DNA of 12,821 bases from Clostridiales bacterium. Its GTDB lineage: Bacteria > Bacillota > Clostridia > Oscillospirales > Ruminococcaceae. Under the pieces are notes generated by a model. It had not been told where the DNA came from and ran no database searches. It worked only from the letters and a program-made list of their open reading frames with translations. Both the position numbers and the translations under genes were made by a program. The stretch lies in contig JAAZLM010000187.1 in assembly GCA_012799315.1 (NCBI GenBank), positions 1-12,821 of the forward strand. The letters run 5' to 3'. Shown piece by piece: positions 1 to 5,805 of this stretch; positions within the stretch are counted from its first letter, which is position 1, and each line of letters opens with the position of its first letter.

Positions 1-183
1 CCGCACGGTGGTATGGGTATTGGACTTGATAGACTCGTTATGTTGATGCTCGGATGCAATTCCGTCCGTGATGTAACCGCATTCCCAAAAGTGCAGAATG
101 TCAGCGAATTGATGACTGATTGCCCGTCAGAAGTTGATATTGAAAATCTTGATGAGTTAGGCATTAAAATAGTGCAAAAATAG
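1..183 (+). CDS. aspS: Aspartyl-tRNA synthetase, C-terminal end (5' truncated)
   Basis: The window opens inside this gene in frame 1, and 60 residues remain before the TAG stop. AspRS charges tRNA-Asp with aspartate in the cytoplasm. The fragment begins with [15 protein letters not shown], which is class II synthetase motif 3 with its ATP-binding arginine (R11 of the fragment). It continues into the AspRS-specific tail [12 protein letters not shown], followed by the PSEVD segment usual in bacterial AspRS. Bacterial AspRS is about 590 residues long, so roughly nine tenths of the gene lies to the left of the window. No terminator hairpin follows the stop. The promoter of the next gene starts at the adjacent base, so some read-through into the ferredoxin is possible. 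The tail is very characteristic of AspRS rather than of AsnRS or LysRS. Confidence 0.93.
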   Translation, partial: PHGGMGIGLDRLVMLMLGCNSVRDVTAFPKVQNVSELMTDCPSEVDIENLDELGIKIVQK

Positions 184-436
<253 letters not shown>

Positions 437-446
437 CAGAACTAAT

Positions 447-480
447 AAATAAAAACCACCCATATGGGTGGTTTTTATTT
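447..480. terminator. Bidirectional intrinsic terminator between ferredoxin and ricT
   Basis: A perfect 15-bp inverted repeat (447-461 and 466-480) has an ATAT loop. The CCACCC/GGGTGG core is flanked by A and T runs on both sides, so it can terminate the ferredoxin transcript rightward and the ricT operon leftward. The ricT stop codon (475-477) lies inside the right arm. Confidence 0.9.
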
Positions 481-1344
481 ATCTTCAAGCTCTTTTAATG
501 CTTTGATTTCCTCTTTATCTAATTTAATGCGTCCATCACGGATTACTTTTACATCTTTTCTCGATACGGTGATCGGCGCCGATTCCTTCGCTTTAACAAG
601 TCTAACCGATAATTTACCCGTTAGCAAATTCACTTCCTCAACATTGCCCCTCCCCTCGGGAGTGTCTACATATGCGCCAACTTTCGGCGTGATTTTCAGC
701 AATTCTTCATAGCTTTCCTGCTCATATTTCAGGCAACACATCAACCTACCGCAAGTGCCGGAAATTTTCGTCGGATTCAGGGATAGGCTCTGCTCCTTTG
801 CCATTTTTATCGACACGGGCTGGAACTCACCCAAAAAGGTCGCACAGCAGAATGCCCGACCGCATATACCGATCCCGCCTAGCATCTTAGCCTCATCACG
901 GACACCGATTTGACGCAGCTCAATCCTTGTGCGGAATACCGATGCAAGATCCTTGACCAGTTCACGGAAGTCGACTCTGCTCTCCGCCGTAAAATAGAAT
1001 AGAATTTTACTATTGTCGAATGTATATTCAACGTCGATTAGCTTCATTTCAAGCTTATGCTTTGCGATCTTTTCTTCACAAATATCCATCGCCTGAACTT
1101 CTTTCTTGCGATTCTTCTCAACTATATCTAGATCGTTCTGTGTAGCCTTCCTAATAACGGGCTTGAGTGGTGAAACAACTTTATCATCTTCAATGGAGCG
1201 ATTCTCCATTACTACTTCACCGCATTCGACACCACGTGCCGTCTCAACAATTGCAAAATCATCAAGCTCGAAATTGATGCCTTTAGGATCAAAGTAATAT
1301 ACCTTGCCCACGCTTTTAAAGCGAACTCCAATAACTTCTATCAT
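475..1344 (-). CDS. ricT: RicT/YaaT family regulatory protein (PSP1 domain)
   Basis: The 289-residue product has the PSP1 domain that defines the YaaT/RicT family. In Bacillus subtilis RicT acts with RicA and RicF in a complex carrying [4Fe-4S] clusters. That complex promotes mRNA maturation by RNase Y and affects sporulation, competence and biofilm formation. The conserved cysteines are visible as CGRAFCC (C161, C166, C167) and CGRLMCC (C198, C203, C204). The N-terminus MIEVIGVRFKSVGKVYYF is typical of the family. The ATG at 1344 follows AAAGGAG with about 6 bases of spacing. Length is close to the Bacillus protein (about 275 aa). It is the last gene of the leftward run, 35 bp after holB, matching the conserved holB-yaaT order of Firmicutes. 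RicA and RicF are not in the window. The role in this organism is inferred from the family. Confidence 0.92.
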   Translation of the reverse strand: MIEVIGVRFKSVGKVYYFDPKGINFELDDFAIVETARGVECGEVVMENRSIEDDKVVSPLKPVIRKATQNDLDIVEKNRKKEVQAMDICEEKIAKHKLEMKLIDVEYTFDNSKILFYFTAESRVDFRELVKDLASVFRTRIELRQIGVRDEAKMLGGIGICGRAFCCATFLGEFQPVSIKMAKEQSLSLNPTKISGTCGRLMCCLKYEQESYEELLKITPKVGAYVDTPEGRGNVEEVNLLTGKLSVRLVKAKESAPITVSRKDVKVIRDGRIKLDKEEIKALKELEDK

Positions 1345-1379
1345 GTAATCTCCTTTAAAATAACTCTCTTCATTCTCTA

Positions 1380-2363
1380 TTATAATGCGGCGAAAATGTC
1401 CGCAGTCGTCTTTGCACTAATGAGCGGTAATGACATATTCCTATCAATTAGTGCTGATGAATTCTTGAATATATCTATCATAGCAATGAGAACATCGATA
1501 GTGAACTTCCCACCGATCTGCTCCGATAAAGTGCGGTCAATCCCCATCACTTGGGAGTTTGCGCCACTCTGGTAGAGGATAGCATCACGCATAATTAGCG
1601 TTAGCATTTGAAATGTGGAGAATGCCGCCGCTCTATCGCTCAGCGCATCGAAAAGCGCCTTTTGCAATGCGTATTCATTCCTTGAAATAATGGCTTTACA
1701 AACATTCTTAACATTTGCCACCGCCTTCATTATATCTTCATTCCGTGCAGCGTCGATACATTTGCCGATATTGCCACCGAATGCATTGATAACTTCATCA
1801 ATCAATCCCTCATCGGTAATGCCCGCATCGATTAGGGCAGTGCGGCATTGTTCCCGTGTTGCCGGCTGTGCTGGTATCGCCGTCACTCTCGATAGAATCG
1901 TCGGTAGAAAAATATCCTTGCCGCTCGCCGTGAAAATGAATTTCGCATGGGGGGGCGGTTCCTCGATAATCTTGAGTAGGATATTCTGCCCCTTAATGCT
2001 AATATTGTCACTATCGGCGAATATATATATCTTGAATTGCCCGTCGTTCGGCTTTACATAAGCATCTAACGACAATTCCTTGAGCATCCTATCCTCGAAT
2101 CCGCCACGCTTACCATAGTGCTGAGCTAGGATTACATCGGGATGGGAATTGCTGAGTATCTTGATACATGGATTGCATTTACCGCATGGCTTGTTCTGCC
2201 TGTCCTCGCATAGAATCAGCATTGATAGGAATTTTGCCAATGTCTTTTTACCAAGTCCGGACTCACCATAGAATAGGAACGAATGCGATAGTCGACCACT
2301 CCCCGACATATTTAAAAGTGTGTCTATCGCATTTTGATTAGAATATATCTTCAGCCCGTTCAT
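1380..2363 (-). CDS. holB: DNA polymerase III subunit delta' (clamp-loader)
   Basis: The 327-residue AAA+ protein is the delta' subunit of the clamp loader, which opens and places the beta sliding clamp on DNA at the replisome. Visible motifs are Walker A GESGLGKKT (residues 33-41) and a four-cysteine zinc module (C52, C60, C63, C66). A Walker B-like stretch IFADSDNIS (114-122) and the conserved LLKIIEEPP (129-137) follow. The sensor segment reads LSRV near 157-160, where many relatives have SRC. Length is normal for Firmicutes delta'. The ATG at 2363 is preferred because MNGLKIYSNQ aligns with the usual N-terminus. An in-frame TTG at 2408 would add 15 residues and overlap the upstream gene by 14 bp. 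Neither start has a strong ribosome binding site, so translational coupling to darA is possible. The gene lies between darA and ricT, as in Bacillus. Confidence 0.92.
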   Translation of the reverse strand: MNGLKIYSNQNAIDTLLNMSGSGRLSHSFLFYGESGLGKKTLAKFLSMLILCEDRQNKPCGKCNPCIKILSNSHPDVILAQHYGKRGGFEDRMLKELSLDAYVKPNDGQFKIYIFADSDNISIKGQNILLKIIEEPPPHAKFIFTASGKDIFLPTILSRVTAIPAQPATREQCRTALIDAGITDEGLIDEVINAFGGNIGKCIDAARNEDIMKAVANVKNVCKAIISRNEYALQKALFDALSDRAAAFSTFQMLTLIMRDAILYQSGANSQVMGIDRTLSEQIGGKFTIDVLIAMIDIFKNSSALIDRNMSLPLISAKTTADIFAAL

Positions 2364-2394
2364 AATAACACCATGACTATTCTTATCCCCGTCA

Positions 2395-2718
2395 TTATAC
2401 CTTTTCAAATCTCTCTATATCCGTTACAAAAATCGTCGCACCACCGACAGAAACCTCAACAGGGAATGAGGTATAGCTACCAATACCATAAGTTGAGGCC
2501 GTGGGAACAAATTGCTTTCTCTTGCGACTATGTTTTTTGATGATTTTAATTAATTCGTCTATTTTATTGTCCTCTGTACAAATTAAAAAAGTTGTGTTGC
2601 CCGCCATTAGGAATCCTCCCGTTGAGGCAAGCTTCGTTGCGAAAAATCCGCCTCTTGTCAATGCTGACGAAACAGAATTACTATCATCATTATTAACAAT
2701 TGCATAAACAAGCTTCAT
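2395..2718 (-). CDS. darA: Cyclic-di-AMP receptor DarA/PstA (YaaQ family, PII-like)
   Basis: The 107-residue protein is the PII-like trimeric receptor for the second messenger c-di-AMP, known as DarA in Bacillus and PstA in Staphylococcus and Listeria. The conserved core ATKLASTGGFLMAGNTTFL (residues 27-45) and the end PVEVSVGGATIFV (86-98) are diagnostic. From memory it aligns without gaps to the S. aureus protein over the first 45 residues, keeping T28, F36, L37 and N41. Position 26, an arginine in S. aureus, is phenylalanine here. The ATG at 2718 is chosen because AGGAGG (2728-2733) precedes it. An upstream open stretch to 2865 overlaps the previous gene and is not conserved. It lies 92 bp after the decarboxylase gene and 31 bp before holB. 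Its effector target is unknown in most species. Confidence 0.93.
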   Translation of the reverse strand: MKLVYAIVNNDDSNSVSSALTRGGFFATKLASTGGFLMAGNTTFLICTEDNKIDELIKIIKKHSRKRKQFVPTASTYGIGSYTSFPVEVSVGGATIFVTDIERFEKV

Positions 2719-2739
2719 AATGTACAACCTCCTATTTAT

Positions 2740-2768
2740 TTTATAGCATATACCTTTATAATTAATAC
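2740..2768 (-). promoter_or_regulatory. Possible extended -10 promoter for darA-holB-ricT
   Basis: In the 92-bp gap before darA the leftward strand reads TGC-TATAAA (-10 at 2740-2745), an extended -10 arrangement. The hexamer 17 bp upstream (GTATTA, 2763-2768) is a poor -35. An internal promoter is plausible but weakly supported. Confidence 0.3.
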
Positions 2769-2810
2769 GATCATCGTCATAGAATGCTTTAATTACTGGT
2801 ATACCTATAA

Positions 2811-4157
2811 TTATTTTACCACATATAGCTCCAATATGCCATACCTTTTCAAAACTTTTATACACTTATCTGTAATTATCTCGCCCGGTACGACAATCGG
2901 CACTCCCGGCGGGCAGCTTATCTTTACCTCGGCGCAAACTCTTCCCACCGCATTATCTACCGCCACTTTCTCCCGCTGGGCAAATAATGCCCGCCTAGCA
3001 CTCATCTTTCTCTCGGGGTAAATATCAACGGAGAAGTCGGCGAACGGGATCGGCGCCCTTGCCTTAATGGCAATGAGCGCTTCCCAGACCGCAGCTATAT
3101 CTTGATCGCTGCTAACGGGGGAGAATAGCAGCACTGCATAATTATCATCTGCATATTCACATTCTATGCCCCTTTGCCGCAACTCGTGAGCTAATTCCAC
3201 TCCCGTATAGCCACGCTCCACCGCCGATAATGAGATCCGCATTTGATCGCCCTTGAGCACGATATATCCCAGTCGATGTAGCTTGTTTTTTATATCGATG
3301 ACTTGTTCCGTTACCCGCTCGACATCATCGCTTACTTCATTGTAGAGATAGGCATTACATAAATCAAGTGATGCCATTATCAGATATGACGGACTCGTTG
3401 ATGCAAATAGCGCCATATTCTCTTTGATCTGCTCTGCATACTCTTTGCCGAATTTATTATCGGCAACATGGATATACCCCCCTCCCGTCAAGACGGGCAA
3501 TGTCTTATGCGCACTATCGCAACACATTGTCGCCCCGATAGAAATCGGGTGTAAATCCGGCTTGCTAAATCTTAGGTGACTGCCATGCGCATTGTCGACG
3601 ATTAGCGGTATATCCTCTCCATCGCATATTGCACTAATCCCCCTAATATCGCTCATCGCACCAAGATAATCGGGGCTTGTTATATATACCGCTTTAGCGT
3701 CGGGATTTGCTCTGAGTGCATTCCTCACTGCGGATTTAGTAATGCAGCCACCAATCGCACTACCTTCCTCATAATCGGGGTATATCCATATCGGCTCAAT
3801 ATCTAATAATGCAATCGCATTAATGAATGAGCGGTGCGAATTCCGTGCTGCGATAATTTTCCTGCCACATCTTCGCACTATTACCGATAGCATCGCATAT
3901 ATCGACAATGTGCTACCGCCTGCGGAGTAGAATGTCCTGTATGAGCCAAATATTGATGAGGCTATCTCCTCACTTTCGCCGATGATGCCACTCGCATCGA
4001 ATAGGCTGTCCGCCCCGTCGATCTCCGTTAGATCAAGTCCCGCCATATCGCCGAACCCCTCAATTCGCCCCTTATGACCAGGTGTGTGGAGTCTGATTCT
4101 ACCGCTGTCATTATATTCATTAAGAAAATCAAATATCGGTGTCTTTACACTAGCCAT
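2811..4157 (-). CDS. Orn/Lys/Arg decarboxylase-family PLP enzyme (YaaO/SpeA-like)
   Basis: The 448-residue protein is a fold-type I pyridoxal-phosphate enzyme of the short Orn/Lys/Arg decarboxylase group that includes Bacillus SpeA and YaaO. Members decarboxylate basic amino acids to polyamine precursors. The exact substrate cannot be read from sequence. Visible motifs are TPGHKG (residues 25-30), NSHRS (106-110) and SPDYLG (161-166). DNAHGSH (188-194) has the Asp that contacts the cofactor ring nitrogen, and SAHKTLP has the Schiff-base lysine K218. A C-terminal CPPGVPIVVPGE stretch is typical of the family. The ATG at 4157 follows GGAGGG and lies only 5 bp after the stop of the upstream sigma-like gene, so the two are probably cotranscribed. 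In Bacillus yaaO is followed by tmk and then yaaQ. Here darA follows directly. Confidence 0.88.
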   Translation of the reverse strand: MASVKTPIFDFLNEYNDSGRIRLHTPGHKGRIEGFGDMAGLDLTEIDGADSLFDASGIIGESEEIASSIFGSYRTFYSAGGSTLSIYAMLSVIVRRCGRKIIAARNSHRSFINAIALLDIEPIWIYPDYEEGSAIGGCITKSAVRNALRANPDAKAVYITSPDYLGAMSDIRGISAICDGEDIPLIVDNAHGSHLRFSKPDLHPISIGATMCCDSAHKTLPVLTGGGYIHVADNKFGKEYAEQIKENMALFASTSPSYLIMASLDLCNAYLYNEVSDDVERVTEQVIDIKNKLHRLGYIVLKGDQMRISLSAVERGYTGVELAHELRQRGIECEYADDNYAVLLFSPVSSDQDIAAVWEALIAIKARAPIPFADFSVDIYPERKMSARRALFAQREKVAVDNAVGRVCAEVKISCPPGVPIVVPGEIITDKCIKVLKRYGILELYVVK

Positions 4158-4162
4158 TAACC

Positions 4163-4468
4163 CTAACCCTCCATAATATATTTCAGTTGTTTTTCTATCT
4201 TCGATTTTGCCACCTTGATTAGCCGACTTACAGTCGATTTATGCACACCGCATTTCTGCCCGATCTGCTGCATTGTTAGATTCTGATAATAGTATAGCAT
4301 AAGAAATTCCCTTTGTCTTGGCGTTAGTTCATCTTCTATCACCTTTTTCAATGCGTGTTTGAGGATGCGCATTTTATATTCGTTACTATCACCATCTTCC
4401 GCCGATGCTAGGAAATTTAGATAGCCCGAATCGCTATATAGGAAATCCGACGCAACTCGCTTATTCAA
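4163..4468 (-). CDS. Sigma-70 region 4-like HTH protein
   Basis: The 101-residue protein ends in a helix-turn-helix of the sigma-70 region 4/LuxR-like class. LTPRQREFLMLYY (residues 48-60) is followed by LTMQQIGQKCGVHKSTVSRLIKVAKSKI. The N-terminal 45 residues contain no recognisable region 2, so it cannot be a complete sigma factor. It may bind DNA alone or act with the 74-residue neighbour. The start is a TTG at 4468. It is supported by GGGGGAAG just upstream, and it overlaps the end of the preceding gene by 8 bp, which implies translational coupling. It lies 5 bp before the decarboxylase gene. Similar short proteins occur in Clostridia genomes and phage-related regions. Its targets are unknown. 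Confidence 0.8.
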   Translation of the reverse strand: MNKRVASDFLYSDSGYLNFLASAEDGDSNEYKMRILKHALKKVIEDELTPRQREFLMLYYYQNLTMQQIGQKCGVHKSTVSRLIKVAKSKIEKQLKYIMEG

Positions 4469-4685
4469 GTATATCTTCCCCCGTTATAATTGAATGATAA
4501 CATTCTAGATGACTTGCCGTCTTTAGCAATTCATATCTCTCCTCACGCAACATCCTTAATCTGCTTTCATAGTCATAATCAGCCTTTATCTTTCCCTCCT
4601 TCATCTGATACTGCACCTCCTGTTCACGGAGTCTGAGGAGTGATGCCGACTTCCTGTATTCTGCCGCTAGTTCCTTTAAATTCAT
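4461..4685 (-). CDS. Small charged helical protein, unknown function
   Basis: I do not recognise this 74-residue protein. It is rich in Glu, Lys, Arg and Leu. It is predicted by eye to be almost entirely helical, with heptad-like spacing of hydrophobic residues between about 5 and 60 (for example LLRLREQEV and LRMLREERYELL), suggesting a coiled-coil hairpin or dimer. There is no signal peptide or membrane segment. The ATG at 4685 is preceded by AGGGGGG, a strong ribosome binding site. It is the first gene of the leftward operon, overlaps the sigma-like gene by 8 bp, and probably works with it, for instance as a partner or missing sigma-domain substitute. That pairing is an inference from the overlap. 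Transcription should begin near 4775 from the promoter whose spacer holds a CACA-N5-TGTG palindrome. Confidence 0.78.
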   Translation of the reverse strand: MNLKELAAEYRKSASLLRLREQEVQYQMKEGKIKADYDYESRLRMLREERYELLKTASHLECYHSIITGEDILE

Positions 4686-4736
4686 TGAATCCCCCCTGAA
4701 TTGTCTACATTCCTACTGCTAACCTCTAACTGGATA

Positions 4737-4771
4737 ACACATACATTGCAATTTTCTTGCACGGTATGTGT
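4737..4771 (-). promoter_or_regulatory. Hairpin at the 5' end of the leftward transcript
   Basis: The leftward RNA can fold an outer 8-bp stem (4737-4744 with 4764-4771), a 2x2 internal loop, an inner 5-bp stem (4747-4751 with 4757-4761) and a 5-base loop GAAAA. It begins about 4 bases after the predicted start site near 4775. It has no U tract, so it is not a terminator. It could protect the mRNA 5' end, or the DNA could be a further protein-binding site. Confidence 0.5.
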
Positions 4772-4781
4772 CTATAATTCT

Positions 4782-4810
4782 ACTTTATCACACTATTTGT
4801 GTTGTGTCAA
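4782..4810 (-). promoter_or_regulatory. Leftward promoter of the sigma-like/darA/holB operon
   Basis: On the minus strand a perfect -35 TTGACA (4805-4810), a 17-bp spacer and a -10 TAAAGT (4782-4787, 4 of 6 matches) precede the 74-aa gene, giving a leader of about 90 bases. A 13-bp palindrome (4789-4801) fills most of the spacer, so a bound repressor would exclude RNA polymerase. Confidence 0.65.
4789..4801. promoter_or_regulatory. Operator palindrome 1 (CACA-N5-TGTG)
   Basis: The sequence CACACTATTTGTG has 4-bp inverted arms around five bases and lies wholly inside the spacer of the leftward promoter. The same arrangement recurs at 4850-4862, 61 bp away centre to centre. It is the likely binding site of the XRE repressor encoded at 4903. 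Confidence 0.65.
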
Positions 4811-4817
4811 GGAAAAT

Positions 4818-4831
4818 CGAACAAATGTTTT
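4818..4831. promoter_or_regulatory. Candidate LexA (SOS) box
   Basis: CGAACAAATGTTTT matches the Gram-positive LexA/DinR consensus CGAACRNRYGTTYC at every position except the last (T for C). It lies between the two divergent -35 boxes, 7 bp from the leftward one and 9 bp from the rightward one. Binding there could affect both promoters. The match is to consensus only, and LexA itself is not in the window. Confidence 0.45.
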
Positions 4832-4840
4832 TAAAAGGGC

Positions 4841-4869
4841 TTGAATTCTCACACGGATTGTGTTAATAT
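4841..4869 (+). promoter_or_regulatory. Rightward promoter of the XRE-immA genes
   Basis: A -35 TTGAAT (4841-4846), an exact 17-bp spacer and a -10 TAATAT (4864-4869) precede the XRE gene, with a predicted start near 4876 and a leader of about 27 bases. The palindrome at 4850-4862 lies entirely in the spacer, which implies autorepression. Confidence 0.68.
4850..4862. promoter_or_regulatory. Operator palindrome 2 (CACA-N5-TGTG)
   Basis: CACACGGATTGTG shares both 4-bp arms, the base after the left arm and a central T with the copy at 4789-4801, while the other middle bases differ. That pattern is expected for a dimeric HTH repressor reading only the arms. It would let the XRE protein repress its own promoter. 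Confidence 0.65.
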
Positions 4870-4902
4870 AGTGATGGAATTTATATCTTAGGGGTGTGTA
4901 TT

Positions 4903-5268
4903 ATGATAGGTAAGAGATTGCGTAATTTGCGTAAAAAGAGCGGACTCACTCAGGCGGAGCTTGGTAGTGAGTTAGGACTATCCGCCAGTGCCGTCGGTAT
5001 GTATGAGCAGAATCGTCGTGAGCCGGATAATAGGACATTGATAAAATATGCTGAATTCTTTGACGTTACGGTCGATTTCCTCGTTGGTGCGGATAGTGGC
5101 GAACAGAGGGAAGTTGTCGATGAGATTCGCCGATTAATTCAGTCGCATGATGGATTGATGTTCAATGGTGAGGCACTATCGTCCGACGATTTAGAGCAGA
5201 TCCTACATTCGATAGAAGTGGGGACTGCCGTGGCAATGGCGAAAAAGAAGAAAGACAAAAGTGAGTAG
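4903..5268 (+). CDS. XRE-family transcriptional repressor
   Basis: The 121-residue protein has an N-terminal Cro/C1-type helix-turn-helix (about residues 5-60). It reads RLRNLRKKSGLTQAELGSELG followed by SASAVGMYEQNRREPD, ending in VDFLVG. The C-terminal part (about 70-112) resembles a short conserved tail found in many Clostridia XRE regulators (LMFNGEALSSDDLEQIL), and the last residues are Lys-rich. The ATG at 4903 is chosen because TAGGGGTG sits about 7 bases before it. A GTG at 4894 would overlap that ribosome binding site. It is followed 26 bp later by an ImmA/IrrE-type protease gene, the same pairing as ImmR/ImmA of ICEBs1, where the protease cleaves the repressor. The two CACA-N5-TGTG palindromes in the divergent promoter spacers are its probable operators, so it likely represses itself and the leftward operon. 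Confidence 0.9.
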   Translation: MIGKRLRNLRKKSGLTQAELGSELGLSASAVGMYEQNRREPDNRTLIKYAEFFDVTVDFLVGADSGEQREVVDEIRRLIQSHDGLMFNGEALSSDDLEQILHSIEVGTAVAMAKKKKDKSE

Positions 5269-5294
5269 GGGATTGAATTGGAGATGGTGTAAAT

Positions 5295-5738
5295 TTGAAT
5301 AGAATTGCGCGGCTTGTTAATGATATAAAGGAGGAGCATGGAACGAATTGCCCATTCGAACTATGCGATGCCATGGATATTACAGTGCTCGATGTCGATT
5401 TCCCCGATTCGGTTAACGGGATTTTCCTAAATAATGATGGTAGGAGCACTATTTATCTTAACAACAGGCTAGCTAAACATGAGCGCACAGTAATTTGCGC
5501 ACACGAGCTTGGCCATGTGATTTTACACGAGAATTTCAACTGCCATTTTATTAGGTCGCATACTTTCTTATCGATACCACGATTGGAAAAAGAGGCTGAT
5601 TATTTCTGCGCTTATTTACTCCTTGACGATGCTAAAGTGCTATTCGATGAATATGGTCTTACAACAATGGAGCAAATCGCTTGTTTCTATGGTGTTGAAC
5701 GGCGATTAGTCGAATTAAGATACGGCATGAATAATTAG
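5295..5738 (+). CDS. ImmA/IrrE-family zinc metallopeptidase
   Basis: The 147-residue protein contains the HExxH zinc motif as HELGH (H70, E71, H74). A downstream LEKEADYFCAYLL (97-109) supplies the probable third ligand, most likely E100, in the pattern typical of ImmA/IrrE proteins. Family members cleave a partner HTH repressor after a stress signal, such as DNA damage in the ICEBs1 ImmA and Deinococcus IrrE systems. Here the natural partner is the XRE protein encoded 26 bp upstream. The start is a TTG at 5295, since an in-frame stop lies just upstream (5274-5276). A modest GGAG (5280-5283) precedes it, so translation may be weak. Length is typical of minimal ImmA proteins. There is no terminator before the next gene, but that gene has its own promoter. 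The substrate is inferred, not shown. Confidence 0.9.
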   Translation: MNRIARLVNDIKEEHGTNCPFELCDAMDITVLDVDFPDSVNGIFLNNDGRSTIYLNNRLAKHERTVICAHELGHVILHENFNCHFIRSHTFLSIPRLEKEADYFCAYLLLDDAKVLFDEYGLTTMEQIACFYGVERRLVELRYGMNN

Positions 5739-5743
5739 CATTG

Positions 5744-5772
5744 TTGCGGCTTGAGTTAAAAAGTGGTATAAT
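5744..5772 (+). promoter_or_regulatory. Promoter of the VanY-like peptidase gene
   Basis: A -35 TTGCGG (5744-5749), a 17-bp spacer and a perfect -10 TATAAT (5767-5772) are present, with an extended TG (5764-5765). It lies just after the immA stop and has no CACA-N5-TGTG palindrome, so this gene may be outside the XRE regulon. Confidence 0.68.
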
Positions 5773-5805
5773 ATTTATTAATATATCCAGGTGAGGAGGC
5801 ATATA

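Noticed and set aside
1615..2061. 148-codon open frame on the plus strand
   Set aside because: It is antisense to holB, whose zinc and AAA+ motifs are clear in the other strand.
2719..2865. In-frame upstream extension of darA to a start at 2865
   Set aside because: It overlaps the decarboxylase gene, has no family similarity, and AGGAGG lies directly before the ATG at 2718, where the conserved MKLVYAIV begins.
4773..4778. Rightward TATAAT as a -10 box
   Set aside because: No acceptable -35 lies 16-18 bp upstream (TTGCAA is 21 bp away), and the promoter at 4841-4869 fits the XRE gene far better.
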